Shown piece after piece: positions 47,324-58,507 of a DNA stretch of 64,000 nt. This DNA is from Labilibaculum euxinicum. Its GTDB lineage: Bacteria > Bacteroidota > Bacteroidia > Bacteroidales > Marinifilaceae. The notes below the pieces were generated by a model. That model did not search any database. It was not told where the DNA came from and worked only from the letters and a program-made list of their open reading frames with translations. The stretch lies in contig NZ_WTCR01000001.1 of assembly GCF_009795715.1 (NCBI RefSeq), forward strand, positions 1-64,000, given 5' to 3'. The position numbers were made by a program, and so were the translations under genes. Position 1 is the first letter of the stretch. Every line of letters starts with the position of its first letter.

Positions 47324-48973
47324 CTACACCATAAACAATGGATTCTTATTGAATTTTCTCCAATCTTTTTCGAGCAGCTTGTACATGTCATCTATTTCTT
47401 TCGAAGAGATATCATTCTCCTTCAGCTCTAAAATATAATTCATCAGGTTGTAGCAAGTGGTAAACTGACCGCATGCTATGAGAGAATCCATTCTGTCGGT
47501 AGAGACATCCTCTTTATCCCACCATAGTGATGTTGGAGCTTCAGAGGCTATTAATGCAACCTGCTTCAGTTGTTTTCCCGCCGGGGTGATTTGTATGTTG
47601 TGCTTGAAATTGTTTTTGTACAAGGTTTCTTTGCCGTTCAGTTTATATACAGTGGATGTAATGATTCTATTTTTCAATTCCTCTTTGGAGTAAATCAAAT
47701 TGTAATTTAACCGCCTGATTTGTTTCAGGAAAACATCACTTACCATTTTAGCCCCCGATGTGGCTCTTTCAATCAGCATTCTTTTCACCAAATCAATATC
47801 CAATCTTTGAAAAGACATCACTTCGTCCAACAACTCCTCCGGAACATTCTTCTCGAATACTGACTTCACTTTTCCCAGCACATCACTCTTTAGATGCCCT
47901 GCTGCAAAACCGATTAAGGATAAACAAAAACCGATACCTGTTACTACTCCCCCCAACACATAGATGGACGGCCAGGCTCTGCCCTTAATCAATTCCAAAG
48001 AATTAATCAGCATCAACACAATGCCTGCCAACAGAGTTGCCCAATATGCCCAGTGAAACCTGAAGTAGTTTAGCCATTTCAGCGCCATTTTCTGAACTGT
48101 TACCTGGGATGAATCGGTAGAAGAATCGCTCAGCCAGGGAACCATTTTATAACTCCCTACATCGTTCACAATAATTAAATCCAATGATTTACCGCGTTTC
48201 CCTTCCATGGATTTGTTGATGTTCATCATGCTGCCAATGCCTTGATTATCGACGATTCCTCCATCCATTATACCAACACCTTTGGCAAAGTTGTCCAGCC
48301 TTTTTAAAGCTTTATAGTCTAAATCATTCCTGTCTTTAAAGTAATCGTCAGGAAATAGCAATGGTTCAAAACCTATCGGAAAACATGATGATGACGCTAC
48401 AATGTCTGCAAGGTCAATTTTTCCGTTCATCTTATTTAGCTCAGCACAATTCAATGGATTGTTTCCAAACTTTCCGGTACTTTGAAACCGAAAGGCCAAT
48501 CCGAAAGAAAAATCAGTAGCATTAAAACAAACATGCTTTAAATTTAAAGAGGTCATATTTTTAAACATCTCAAATTTCCCCTTAAATATATCTAGATCGG
48601 AATAGGCCAGAGCGAAAGCATTGATTAATGATCTCTTTTTGTACGAGCTGTTCTTCCAGACTGAATTATCCTCCAATTTTGAAATTGCATTTTCGAGCAG
48701 CCGGTCTGACCCGGGAGTAAATGTTGAATAAAAACGATCGTAAAAAGAATCGAATTTGAAATTGGGATCCTGAACTGCTTTTGCATAAGCCACTGCCAGC
48801 AACGTGCCTCCACTAACCGAACTAATGGCCTCAACATTGCTAAGGAGTGGCTTTTTCTTAAATTCTATCTTATTTAAATAAGATATTACTCCTAATGAAA
48901 AAAACGTGGCCCGATATCCTCCACCACTAAAGCAAAGTCCAATACTTTCAAAAGCTTCAAATTTAGTTTCCAT
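47324..48973 (-). CDS. Patatin-like phospholipase with two membrane helices
   Basis: A 549-residue protein. The patatin oxyanion loop is LCFSGGGYRA (about 13-22), the nucleophile serine is in ISSVSGGTLL (about 50-59), and the catalytic aspartate in MDGGIVDNQG (about 236-245), so the Ser-Asp dyad looks intact. Residues about 305-365 form two membrane helices, and a further 185-residue soluble domain follows. It has no signal peptide. Membrane-embedded bacterial patatins are phospholipases A; some act in defence or toxin systems. The GxSxG motif reads SVSGG, a known variant. It would hydrolyse membrane phospholipids; the partner genes downstream are unknown. Confidence 0.88.
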   Translation of the reverse strand: METKFEAFESIGLCFSGGGYRATFFSLGVISYLNKIEFKKKPLLSNVEAISSVSGGTLLAVAYAKAVQDPNFKFDSFYDRFYSTFTPGSDRLLENAISKLEDNSVWKNSSYKKRSLINAFALAYSDLDIFKGKFEMFKNMTSLNLKHVCFNATDFSFGLAFRFQSTGKFGNNPLNCAELNKMNGKIDLADIVASSSCFPIGFEPLLFPDDYFKDRNDLDYKALKRLDNFAKGVGIMDGGIVDNQGIGSMMNINKSMEGKRGKSLDLIIVNDVGSYKMVPWLSDSSTDSSQVTVQKMALKWLNYFRFHWAYWATLLAGIVLMLINSLELIKGRAWPSIYVLGGVVTGIGFCLSLIGFAAGHLKSDVLGKVKSVFEKNVPEELLDEVMSFQRLDIDLVKRMLIERATSGAKMVSDVFLKQIRRLNYNLIYSKEELKNRIITSTVYKLNGKETLYKNNFKHNIQITPAGKQLKQVALIASEAPTSLWWDKEDVSTDRMDSLIACGQFTTCYNLMNYILELKENDISSKEIDDMYKLLEKDWRKFNKNPLFMV

Positions 48974-49649
48974 GCTTGTTTATTTTTGATTTTGACAGAT
49001 ATAGTTTGTTTCGTGTTTTACAAATAATCAGGGGACAACATTTGGCTGTATTCAATTTTCCCGTTTGTAAAATGTTACGTGAACGAATCAAGTAATCCTT
49101 ACAACACCATTTATCCCGGTTTTCATTCAAATTATTTTCGCTTTAAAGATATTGCTCAAACAGGTATGAGATTATTCATTTTTAGCAATACTTAAGTTAA
49201 TCATATTTAATGCAACCAAAAAAAATAATTCCCTATTCATTCTCATTTAAAAGAAGATGACCGACTCTTAATAACCACACCTTCTATCTAACGATACAAA
49301 CAAATAACAATCAACAGCAACTATCCTGCTTATTTACGGAACTAATCATTTCATCACAAATAATGAGATGCTTACCTGCAAACAGTGAATTCACCATCGG
49401 ATATCGGCTAATCATATTTTATACTTTTTTTTCAATGATTTATATTCAACAAATCTACATCTTCACTGTTTACTTGGAGTGCCACAGCCTGACACATTTT
49501 AAAATCATAACAAACAAATAATCTTCTGTTAAAGTGTTTTTTATATTCAACTTAAACTTCCTGTGTTTAATCGTTTATTATTGAATAATACCTCTCCCTA
49601 CTTTTTACTAATTGTAAAACTTCTCTCAATATAAAAACCTCAGACTGAT

Positions 49650-49722
49650 CTTTTCGAAACACCTCACCCTGGCCCTTTGGCAAAAACACCCTAGCCCTCT
49701 TCTGAAGGAGAGGGAACTGCAA
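49650..49722. repeat. Degenerate relative of the 216-bp array hairpin
   Basis: The string CCTAGCCCTCTTCTGAAGGAGAGGGAACTGC repeats the hairpin-plus-tail of the 44.7-45.4 kb array with several substitutions, preceded by a second partial copy (CCTCACCCTGGCCC). The remaining part of the gene-free stretch 48974-49649 is AT-rich with no gene or RNA that I can recognise. Confidence 0.7.
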
Positions 49723-49725
49723 AAC

Positions 49726-49757
49726 AAAAAAAAAGAGCTCCAATACCGGAGCTCTTT
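49726..49757 (-). terminator. Terminator of yidC
   Basis: On the minus strand AAGAGCTCC, loop GGTATT and GGAGCTCTT form a 9-bp stem followed by a long T-run, 24 bp after the yidC stop codon. Confidence 0.88.
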
Positions 49758-49780
49758 CTATATATCAATGTAATAAGATC

Positions 49781-51634
49781 TTATTTTTTGCCTCTTTGCT
49801 TAGCGGCTTCTTCCAAACGTTGTTGGAATTTCGATTTCTTAACCGGCTTTTTCTTATTTGCTTCCAACATGGCCAATACCTTGTCGTCATCAACCATAAA
49901 TTTACGAATGGCTATGGTTTGAAGAACAGTAAATAAGGTTGCAATAAAGTAGTAGTAAGAAAGACCTGATGCATAATTATTGAACCATCCTAAGAACATT
50001 ACCGGCATTAAATACATCATGTATTTCATACCTGGCATCTGATTCGATGATTGCATCTGTCCGTTCATACTGGTGTACACTAAGTTGGTACCTGCCATCA
50101 ACAAACAGAACAAACTTACGTGATCGCCATACCATGGAATATCCCAAGGTAGTTTCATGATTGAATCGTATGACGATAAATCACTTGCCCAAAGAAAACT
50201 TTGCTGACGCAATTCGAATGATGCCGGGAAGAATCGGAACAAGGCAATCAGGAATGGGAACTGTACCAACATTGGCAAACATCCACCCATTGGGTTTACT
50301 CCTGCTTTTTTATACAGAGCCATAGTTGCCTGCTGGCGTTCCATTGCTTTGTCTTTCGGGATTTTCTCATTAATCGCATCAATCTGAGGTTTCAACACCT
50401 TCATTTTTGCTGTCGACATATACGACTTGTATGTCAATGGAGCCAAAAGCAACTTAATGATGATGGTTAAAATCAGGATAATGATTCCGTAATTAGAAAT
50501 AAATCCTTCCAGGAAGTTAAAGATTGGAATCACAAAATACCTGTTTATCCATCCAAATATTGACCAACCTAAATTAATCAGCTTATGCAATTGGATATCA
50601 TGACCATCTAAATTCTTACCGTACTCACGTAAAGTATTAAATTTATTGGGGCCAAAATAGAATTTCATTGGATGTGTTTCCAATTGAGTTCCTGCGTATG
50701 GCAACGAAATTTCAGCAGAGAAATTCTTCAAAATTGTAGAGTTTTCATCCATATCAACAGACTTCAACTTCACTCCTTTAAAAGCATCACCAGCAATTAA
50801 AACGGAAGAGAAAAACTGTTGCTTAAATCCAATCCACTTTACTTTTGTAGCCAAATCTTCCTCTTTTTCTCCTGCAGCAGACAAATTATCAACTTCATCT
50901 TCGAAAAATTTGTAATACAAAGCTGTGTATTGGTTTTCGAACTTACGTCCTTTTTCCTGTCTTGGGATATCTTCCTGCCAATTGAAAGTAACGAAATTTG
51001 AATTGCGCGAAATCACATCCTGCATTCCTACCAGATTCACGGTAAAATCAACCATGTAAGAATCGGGAGCCAAAGTATATTTATACTCAATGTACTTATC
51101 ATCTCCAACCATCAATCTCATACTAACCCCTTTTTCCGAGGTAGTTGCATTTACAGAAGTGGCACCATTTGCTTCAACAAAAAACAAGTCCTGAGTACTC
51201 ATCGGCTTGTTTTCGGCATAAAAGGTTAATCCAAACTTAGAGTTTTTCTCAGCCCATAATAACAATGGCAATGAATCGTGTGTTTGGAATTCCTTCAACT
51301 GAACATTCTGAATTCGTCCTCCTCTGGTATTCAGAGTTAGCTTTACAAATTTGTTCTCAAGAGTAATGAATTCTTCCTTCTGATTTACCGCACCTGAAAA
51401 AGCACCATAGGTTTCTTTCATTGCAACAGTATCCTCTTTTACTTTAGCATATTGTGCCTTTAAGCCTTCCAGTCTGGCAGCTTCGACCTCTTCTTTGTGC
51501 AAACGATCAACCCGCGCAATTGAGTCTCTGGTGTTTATGGCCTTGATTTCCTCTTCAGATGGCTTTGTCAGGTACGTATACCCAATCAAAATCGCTCCGA
51601 TGATCAACAAGCCAAAAATCGAATTTCTATCCAT
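49781..51634 (-). CDS. yidC: Membrane protein insertase YidC
   Basis: A 617-residue protein with an N-terminal signal-anchor helix (about 4-20), a large periplasmic beta domain (about 60-350), and the conserved five-helix insertase core starting near 365 (IIILILTIIIKLLLAPLTY, with the KSYMSTAKM loop). The C-terminal tail is basic (KKPVKKSKFQQR), as expected for ribosome contact. It inserts inner-membrane proteins alone or with SecYEG. It lies 102 bp downstream of pyrG on the same strand, a pairing that is common in Bacteroidota, and ends in a strong terminator. Confidence 0.95.
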   Translation of the reverse strand: MDRNSIFGLLIIGAILIGYTYLTKPSEEEIKAINTRDSIARVDRLHKEEVEAARLEGLKAQYAKVKEDTVAMKETYGAFSGAVNQKEEFITLENKFVKLTLNTRGGRIQNVQLKEFQTHDSLPLLLWAEKNSKFGLTFYAENKPMSTQDLFFVEANGATSVNATTSEKGVSMRLMVGDDKYIEYKYTLAPDSYMVDFTVNLVGMQDVISRNSNFVTFNWQEDIPRQEKGRKFENQYTALYYKFFEDEVDNLSAAGEKEEDLATKVKWIGFKQQFFSSVLIAGDAFKGVKLKSVDMDENSTILKNFSAEISLPYAGTQLETHPMKFYFGPNKFNTLREYGKNLDGHDIQLHKLINLGWSIFGWINRYFVIPIFNFLEGFISNYGIIILILTIIIKLLLAPLTYKSYMSTAKMKVLKPQIDAINEKIPKDKAMERQQATMALYKKAGVNPMGGCLPMLVQFPFLIALFRFFPASFELRQQSFLWASDLSSYDSIMKLPWDIPWYGDHVSLFCLLMAGTNLVYTSMNGQMQSSNQMPGMKYMMYLMPVMFLGWFNNYASGLSYYYFIATLFTVLQTIAIRKFMVDDDKVLAMLEANKKKPVKKSKFQQRLEEAAKQRGKK

Positions 51635-51736
51635 TTTGTATTTTTTTTAATCTTATGTTCTTAAAAGTAACGAGTACATATGCTTCTCAAAACACCTCCC
51701 CGGAGATCCTTAAATGCATAAAGACTCGTGACACTC

Positions 51737-53353
<1,617 letters not shown>

Positions 53354-53372
53354 TTATGAATTATTAAAGGTG

Positions 53373-53380
53373 CAAAAGTA
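53373..53380 (-). promoter_or_regulatory. -7 box of pyrG
   Basis: On the minus strand TACTTTTG matches TAnnTTTG, 31 bp upstream of the pyrG start codon. No clear -33 TTG is present. Confidence 0.5.
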
Positions 53381-53557
53381 GTTAATTTATGCATTTTTAG
53401 GAAACTATTTCCATGTTTCACAAGATCAAATTTAGAGAATCCTGCTTTTCAGATATTTTCCATATAGAAAATGAGAAAATACATACGTTTTACTCTTCCC
53501 TAAATTAACCTGAAATATATCTGATAGTTAGAGTCTTCAAAGCTTTTGTATTTAATC

Positions 53558-53589
53558 AAAAAAATCCTCCACTGTAAAAAATGGAGGAT
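53558..53589 (-). terminator. Terminator of the DUF349 gene
   Basis: On the minus strand ATCCTCCA and TGGAGGAT form an 8-bp stem around a 10-base loop, followed by a T-run. It starts 24 bp after the stop codon. Confidence 0.85.
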
Positions 53590-53613
53590 GATATTTATTC
53601 CGATCAATTTATT

Positions 53614-55677
53614 CTATGAAACCAACCCATCAATAACTTTCAATTTTTCCTGAAGAAGTTTCAAACTCTGTTTTCCTTTTTCGATTTTCTCTTCAATTTC
53701 CTGAACTATAGAATCAGATGTTTTTGAGGCAGAGAAGAATCCAATGTTATTTTCCCATAAGCCTATATCAGTTTCCAGCTGCTTAATTTTACCGACAATT
53801 TTATTTCTCTCGCCAATAATTTTGTCTTCAGAATGATTCATGCTTAGGAAATTATCAATTTTTGATTGAAATTTCTGAACTTCCTTATCCTCTGTTTCCA
53901 GATCCATCTTGTCATAAACAGCGTTTAATGCTCTTCTAAAATCCTCCTGTATTTTATCTTTCTTCTTAAAAGGAACATGCCCTATTTGTGTCCATTCTTT
54001 CTGAAGTTCACGAAGAACGGCTAAATTTTCCTCATCATCATCGCTAAATTGAAAATTTCGAATCTTATCAATCACTTCCTCTTTAAGTTTCAAATTTTCA
54101 GCATGATCAGTATCTACATGATCAAAATGTTTCGATTTATTGCTGAAAAACTTATCACATGCAGCTCTGAATCGAACCCACAATTCTTCTGAAACCTTAC
54201 GAGGTACAGGCCCTATCTTTTTCCATTCTTTTTGAATAGCGATTAACTTGTCTGTTGTTTCCTTCCAATCTGTACTGTCCTGCAAACTCTCTGCCAGCTC
54301 GCACAATTCAGTTTTCTTCTCCAAATTATCACCAAGCTGATCCTTCAGATTCAAATAGAACTTACGCTTTTTATCGAAGTACAGATCGCAGGCAGTTCTG
54401 AATCGCTGATAAATTCTATTGTTGTCTTTTTTAGGTGCAAAACCAATAGTTCGCCACTCTTTTTGCAAATCCAAAATCTCCTTAGAACTTGAGTTCCAAT
54501 CTTTATGAGATTCAATATTAGAATTAGCTATTAATTCCACTTTATCACACAGAACCTCTTTTTTCTCAAGATTCGTTTTTTGTTCTGATTTTAAGCCTTC
54601 GTAAAATTCCTGGTGATTTCGGTTAATTATTGTTGTGGCCTCCTTAAATCGTTCCCAAATCTCTTCTTTTTGTTCACGGGGAACCGGTCCAATTTCTCTC
54701 CACTGTTCGTGATATTTTTGCAAAGTATTAAAAGCCTTCACTGCCGACGGATCTTCCAATAATTTTTCAGTCTCCTCGCACAAACGAACCTTAGCTGCCA
54801 AATTCTTTTTTAAATCGAGATCACGCAGCTCTTTATTAATTTTTATATAATCGTAAAAATTCTCAACATGATGATGATATGTATCCCACAAACCTTTAAG
54901 AGCTGCCTGAGGAACCATACCGGTATCGTGCCATTTTTTCTGCAAATCTCTAAATTCCTGAAAAGTTTTATCAAAAGCTTCTTTTCTATTTACCAGATCC
55001 TTTATATCCTCAATAATCTGATACTTAATCTGTAAGTTATTTTCCTTTTCCTCTTCCAAATTTCGGGTCTGAACGATCCGGCTCCCTCTATAATCATGAA
55101 GCAGTTCCTTCATTTTCAGCTCTAATTCATCTTTTCCGAAATCAAAATCCTCCTCTTTTCCCCCTTCCTCCAAAAATTTCTTTTTGGCTTCGGCAACCTC
55201 TTCATTGTGCTTTTTATAAAAATTGTGTTTTATTGCATCCAGTTTGCCCTTTAAACCTTTCGCAGGCTTATGCTCCAGCAAAAGAGTTAAGCGGTCAACC
55301 AACTCACTTTTTTCCATTATTGTATAATCGGGCTCTGCCTGCACTTCTACTATCTCTTTCTGATCTTCTGAATCATCAACAGATTTTTCCTCTGCAACCT
55401 CAGCCACAGAAACATCTTCGTCGTCTTTAACTTCTATTTCGGGAACCTCCCCTTCTGATTCCATATCCTCATTTATTATTTCGGAAGATTCCTTTTTATC
55501 TTCAGGAGTTTCCATTATTACAGACTGATCCTCTGTCGCTTTTTCTTCAACAGATTCATTCTCATGAGAATCACCACCTGCTTCAGGTGTATCTAAATTT
55601 TCATTCTCTTCATTCTCATGTGAGAGGTTCGATAGATCTTTTGCTTTCATGTAGTTTGCATTAGAGTAGCAACTCAA
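53614..55677 (-). CDS. DUF349-repeat protein
   Basis: A 687-residue cytosolic protein. The N-terminal 130 residues are very acidic and low in complexity. After that come about six DUF349-type repeats of roughly 70 residues, each with the signature L-x-x-x-W-x-x-I/T-G-x-V/A-P (for example QKKWHDTGMVPQAA, REIGPVPREQ, WKKIGPVPRK, WTQIGHVPFK). The rest is coiled coil. The family is widespread in Bacteroidota and its function is unknown. The second methionine at 55650 (MKAKDL) is as plausible a start as the one given. It is a single gene with its own terminator. Confidence 0.88.
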   Translation of the reverse strand: MSCYSNANYMKAKDLSNLSHENEENENLDTPEAGGDSHENESVEEKATEDQSVIMETPEDKKESSEIINEDMESEGEVPEIEVKDDEDVSVAEVAEEKSVDDSEDQKEIVEVQAEPDYTIMEKSELVDRLTLLLEHKPAKGLKGKLDAIKHNFYKKHNEEVAEAKKKFLEEGGKEEDFDFGKDELELKMKELLHDYRGSRIVQTRNLEEEKENNLQIKYQIIEDIKDLVNRKEAFDKTFQEFRDLQKKWHDTGMVPQAALKGLWDTYHHHVENFYDYIKINKELRDLDLKKNLAAKVRLCEETEKLLEDPSAVKAFNTLQKYHEQWREIGPVPREQKEEIWERFKEATTIINRNHQEFYEGLKSEQKTNLEKKEVLCDKVELIANSNIESHKDWNSSSKEILDLQKEWRTIGFAPKKDNNRIYQRFRTACDLYFDKKRKFYLNLKDQLGDNLEKKTELCELAESLQDSTDWKETTDKLIAIQKEWKKIGPVPRKVSEELWVRFRAACDKFFSNKSKHFDHVDTDHAENLKLKEEVIDKIRNFQFSDDDEENLAVLRELQKEWTQIGHVPFKKKDKIQEDFRRALNAVYDKMDLETEDKEVQKFQSKIDNFLSMNHSEDKIIGERNKIVGKIKQLETDIGLWENNIGFFSASKTSDSIVQEIEEKIEKGKQSLKLLQEKLKVIDGLVS

Positions 55678-55970
55678 TAATTTAAGTGCCTTGTTAACAA
55701 TACAATTTTCAAAGGAATTTTAGGTCCATTCCTTACGAATTTAACTAATTAAGTGTTAATCCTCAAAGATTTTCAACATTTTTCTTTTCCTTATAAAAAC
55801 AAAGAGGCTCATGCACTACACGAACCCCTTAACTAAAACTAACAAATTAATAAATCTAACATTTTTATTTTATTTGTAAAATAAACAATTCATGCAACAG
55901 ATTACGGCTTCCTACTTAGCATTCTCACACCTGACAAAAGCCTAAACAACTATCTGATTTTTTTTTTAAA

Positions 55971-56405
55971 TTACTGAATTGTAATCTCTTTAACTTTAAG
56001 CTCTTCCTCCTTAAATTTTGGAAGACTAACAAACAGAATTCCATCCCGAACTTCTGCAGAAATACTTTCCTGATCTATTCCTTTCGAAAGCTTGAAGGCT
56101 CGCTCCAACTTAGTTGCACCAAATTCCTTTCTTAAGTATGTTCTATCTGCAACGTCCTCTTTCTCTCCGGTAATTTTTAAAAAACCATCTTCAACTTTTA
56201 TAGCCACATCTTTTTTTGAAAAGCCCGGGATAAGCATTTCAATCACAAATTTTTCCTTTTCATCTACAACATTTGTACGTGGATTCAAAGAAGCAACTCT
56301 TTGTGCTGAATTTTGCAAACTACCATTTGTTTCTCTAAACAATTGATCCATTATTTGATTTGTAAAAAAATCGTTTGTTCCTTTTGAGTATCTTAAAATT
56401 GTCAT
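55971..56405 (-). CDS. Small heat-shock protein Hsp20
   Basis: A 144-residue alpha-crystallin chaperone. The conserved domain (about 45-140) includes EMLIPGFSKKDV, and the C-terminal GILFVSLPKF. The short N-terminal arm is typical, and an IxI-type tail motif is present as ITIQ at the end. It binds unfolding proteins without ATP. The flanking sequence 56406-56674 has a possible -7 box (TATTTTTG on the minus strand, 56455-56462). Confidence 0.92.
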   Translation of the reverse strand: MTILRYSKGTNDFFTNQIMDQLFRETNGSLQNSAQRVASLNPRTNVVDEKEKFVIEMLIPGFSKKDVAIKVEDGFLKITGEKEDVADRTYLRKEFGATKLERAFKLSKGIDQESISAEVRDGILFVSLPKFKEEELKVKEITIQ

Positions 56406-56674
56406 AACGTTTACCTTTTATAAGTTAATACTATCTTCTTGGGGCTCCGGAATCCAAAAATAATTTTCATTTTCATCCTGTTATTTCCAAAGTTTATACC
56501 AACCGGTATTTTTACTGATTAATGACAGAAAAACCCCTGAAACTTACGACAACCTGTCTGCTTATTCGTAAAGCACAATGACATATTGTCCTGTTTTTAG
56601 AATTACATGGATCGTCTTTCAATTTCTCTTGCAAGCCAAGCTTGGGTTGCATACTTTTACACAAAATTTAAAAA

Positions 56675-57352
56675 ATGAGAATCGATATACTTACCGTTGT
56701 TCCAGAGCTGCTGGAAAGCCCCCTTAATCACTCCATAATTCAGAGAGCAAAGGATAATGGCATTGCCGAAATCCATATCCACAACATTCGCGACTACTCT
56801 GAAGACAAGCACAAAAAGGTTGATGATTACGCATTTAGCGGTGGAGCGGGAATGGTTATGAGACTAGAGCCAATCGTTAAAGCAATTGAGTTTTTAACTG
56901 CTCAGAGAACCTATGACGAAATCATTTTTACCACACCCGATGGTGATCTTTACGATCAAAAAACGGCAAATACCTTATCGATAAAAGAAAACATCATGAT
57001 CCTTTGCGGGCATTATAAAGGAATTGACCAGCGAATTCGTGATCATTTTATCACTAAAGAAATTTCGATTGGTGATTTTGTTTTAACCGGAGGAGAATTA
57101 GCCGCCGCCATTATTGCAGACAGCGTAATCCGGCTTATACCTGGTGCTATGGGCGATGAAACTTCTGCTCTCACAGATTCATTCCAGGACAATCTGCTTT
57201 CTCCACCTCTCTACACTCGGCCTGCAGAATTCAGAGGATGGAAGGTACCGGATATATTGATATCAGGAGACCATAAAAAAATTGAAAAATGGCAAGAAGA
57301 ACAAGCCTACGAAAGGACGAGGCGATTGCGCCCGGACCTGTTAAAAGAATAA
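56675..57352 (+). CDS. trmD: tRNA (guanine-37-N1)-methyltransferase
   Basis: A 225-residue SPOUT methyltransferase that makes m1G37 in tRNAs with CNN anticodons and prevents frameshifting. The deep trefoil-knot SAM site is visible as [11 protein letters not shown] (about 109-119) and [11 protein letters not shown] (about 130-140). Length matches the family (about 225-250). In many bacteria trmD sits with rpsP-rimM-rplS, but here it is alone, between hsp20 and rubrerythrin. Confidence 0.95.
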   Translation: MRIDILTVVPELLESPLNHSIIQRAKDNGIAEIHIHNIRDYSEDKHKKVDDYAFSGGAGMVMRLEPIVKAIEFLTAQRTYDEIIFTTPDGDLYDQKTANTLSIKENIMILCGHYKGIDQRIRDHFITKEISIGDFVLTGGELAAAIIADSVIRLIPGAMGDETSALTDSFQDNLLSPPLYTRPAEFRGWKVPDILISGDHKKIEKWQEEQAYERTRRLRPDLLKE

Positions 57353-57354
57353 AA

Positions 57355-57380
57355 AAAAGAGACTCAATTGAGTCTCTTTT
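57355..57380. terminator. Bidirectional terminator between trmD and rubrerythrin
   Basis: The 26-bp sequence is a perfect palindrome (AAAAGAGACTCA/TGAGTCTCTTTT around ATTG overlap), with A- and T-runs at both ends, directly behind the trmD stop codon and 13 bp from the convergent rubrerythrin stop. Confidence 0.9.
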
Positions 57381-57393
57381 CATATATAATATA

Positions 57394-57972
57394 CTAGTAA
57401 TTTTCTCCTTTAATCTCAAAGTACGCCTGAGGATGCTCGCATGCCGGACAATTCTTTGGTGCTTTTTTACCTTCATGAACATATCCACACTTTCGACAAT
57501 ACCACTTTTCATTTTCTTCTTTTTCGAAAACAGAATTCTCTTCCAAATTAGCCAATAGTTTCAAATATCTCTCTTCATGCACCTGCTCAACCTTGGCAAT
57601 CAATTTAAAAGCAGAAGCTACTTTCTTGAAACCTTCCTCTTCTGCAATACGAGCAAATTCTGGATACAACTCTGTATATTCTTCATTTTCCCCATTTGCA
57701 GCGGCCTTTAGATTTTCAGCTGTAGTTCCCACTTTTCCTGCAGGATAAGAAGCTGTAATCTCTACATCTCCTCCTTCTAAAAAGCTAAAGAATCGTTTTG
57801 CATGCTGCATTTCCTGCTCTGCTGTTTCCAAAAACAAAGCAGCAATCTGCTCATACCCTTCCTTCTTAGCTTGCTTTGCAAAATAAGTATATCTGCTTCT
57901 TGCCTGAGATTCTCCAGCAAAAGCTTTCAATAAGTTCTTTTCAGTTTGAGTTCCTTTAATCGATTTTTCCAT
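57394..57972 (-). CDS. rbr: Rubrerythrin
   Basis: A 192-residue peroxide-reducing protein of anaerobes. The N-terminal ferritin-like four-helix domain has the diiron ligands in GESQARSRY, ETAEQEMQHAKRF and the second E-x6-Y-H type segment KVEQVHEERY. The C-terminal rubredoxin domain has CRKCG and CPACEH, the four cysteines for one iron. It removes hydrogen peroxide and suggests a microaerophilic or facultatively anaerobic life style. The symbol is by analogy with known rbr. Confidence 0.95.
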   Translation of the reverse strand: MEKSIKGTQTEKNLLKAFAGESQARSRYTYFAKQAKKEGYEQIAALFLETAEQEMQHAKRFFSFLEGGDVEITASYPAGKVGTTAENLKAAANGENEEYTELYPEFARIAEEEGFKKVASAFKLIAKVEQVHEERYLKLLANLEENSVFEKEENEKWYCRKCGYVHEGKKAPKNCPACEHPQAYFEIKGENY

Positions 57973-58333
57973 TGTTTCTATTTATTGAATATAGTTTCAC
58001 TATACGAATATCTTGATTTTTAACAAGACACAATAAAGATTCCTGCTAAAACATCATAATTTATAATCAATAAAAAATAAGGCTCTCCTAAACTTCAATT
58101 TTAGTCCTGCACCAAAACAAACCCAAAATAAAAGTTCCACAAGCACAAACTTAATTAACCCATTCCCCTGAACATCATCAACAGCTAATCAATTTTAATC
58201 CTAAAAACACCCCACAATTGATTAAAATACTTTTTTTCAACAGCACCCCCTCATTTAAAACCTTTGCATTGAAAAAATTGCATTTTTTTCAACAAACACC
58301 CCCTTTTAAAATAGTAATTGTAATTTTTTTTCA

Positions 58334-58341
58334 TACTTTTG
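58334..58341 (+). promoter_or_regulatory. -7 box of the outer-membrane protein gene
   Basis: TACTTTTG matches TAnnTTTG. It would give a leader of about 160 bases before the ATG at 58508. The nearest TTG (58318) is closer than the usual -33 spacing. Within the leader lies a hairpin at 58399-58423. Elsewhere in 57973-58507 I see only AT-rich sequence with C-runs. Confidence 0.45.
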
Positions 58342-58398
58342 AAATCGAAACCCCATCATAATAGGGTTAGGATAGAAATTAGTTGATTCAAGCCAACA

Positions 58399-58423
58399 CC
58401 ACCCCCTTCAAAAGAGGGGGTGG
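58399..58423. repeat. C/G-rich palindrome in the leader of the outer-membrane protein gene
   Basis: CCACCCCCT and AGGGGGTGG form a 9-bp stem around a 7-base loop, followed by GTTAG. It resembles intergenic hairpins such as those at 44.7-45.4 kb in form but not in exact sequence, and stands out in an AT-rich region. Confidence 0.55.
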
Positions 58424-58507
58424 GTTAGCAAAATTCATAAAACAATTAGAAACCACATTTTATTCATATTAACTATTACCACATTTATTAATCTAAAATC
58501 TACTACT

